A DNA stretch of 24,387 nucleotides. It comes from Chara braunii. Lineage: Eukaryota > Streptophyta > Charophyceae > Charales > Characeae. Below, one piece after another: positions 24,343-24,387 of this stretch; the stretch's first letter is position 1, and every line of letters starts with the position of its first letter. The notes below the pieces were generated by a model. That model saw only the letters and a program-made list of their open reading frames with translations. It was not told where the DNA came from and ran no database searches. The translations under genes were made by a program, and so were the position numbers. Where the stretch lies: NCBI GenBank assembly GCA_003427395.1, contig BFEA01000001.1:3979956-4004342 (forward strand). The letters are read 5' to 3'.

Positions 24343-24387
24343 AAAAAAAAAAAAAAAATAAAAATCCTGGGGATCTCAAAGACTTTC

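Larger units (their letters stand above)
22441..24359 (+). mobile_element. LINE (non-LTR retrotransposon), 5'-truncated
   Basis: Contains the C-terminal end of the RT-bearing ORF (22448-23377), a ~960-bp 3' UTR and a poly(A) tail (24343-24358). The catalytic RT and endonuclease domains are missing, as is usual for 5'-truncated LINE copies. The 5' junction lies on an A tract, so a target duplication cannot be read; the sequence after the tail (TAAAAATCC...) reaches the window end. Confidence 0.88.

Overview
This is a eukaryotic nuclear window made almost entirely of repeats. There are no operons, Shine-Dalgarno sites or dense coding. It holds two Ty3/gypsy retrotransposons whose integrase is followed by a chromodomain-like tail, a 5'-truncated LINE, small foldback elements, long microsatellites and scattered single N calls. 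The plant-type initiator-Met primer binding site and the style of the elements suggest a streptophyte (green plant lineage). A charophyte such as Chara is my best guess, from memory of similar element families; this window does not prove it.

Layout. (1) 1-5543, + strand: a decayed Ty3/gypsy element (A). Gag is split over frames; one long pol frame is broken by seven in-frame stops; the 5' LTR lies outside the window. (2) 5544-7712: non-coding, hairpin-rich DNA with a 31-bp tandem repeat and two ~300-bp direct repeats about 700 bp apart, each carrying the same short polar reading frame. (3) 7718-18260, - strand: a structurally complete Ty3/gypsy element (B), bounded by matching 5-bp duplications (CATTG). 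It has TGTTACAT/ATGTAACA-bounded LTRs, an iMet-like PBS, a polypurine tract, gag and pol. Gag and pol carry stops and frameshifts. The left LTR is anomalous: its last ~300 bp occur twice, separated by ~1.1 kb of unrelated DNA with a LINE tail and microsatellites. (4) 18266-22440: gene-poor DNA with two copies of a TA-flanked MITE-like foldback, a separate 150-bp foldback, two tandem repeats, and two short minus-strand segments that read as spliced exons of an unidentified host gene. (5) 22441-24360: the 3' part of a LINE (intact 3' ORF end with a zf-RVT zinc domain, 3' UTR with stem-loops, poly(A)).

How the parts relate. A and B encode the standard set of parts (capsid/nucleocapsid, protease, RT, RNase H, integrase with DD35E spacing), but neither can make an uninterrupted polyprotein as assembled. 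The LINE tail recurs inside B's left LTR. A hairpin module at the outer end of B's LTR has a recognisable relative in the 5965-6760 repeats, which links the non-coding parts of different elements. I see no rRNA, tRNA, CRISPR or bacterial-type system.
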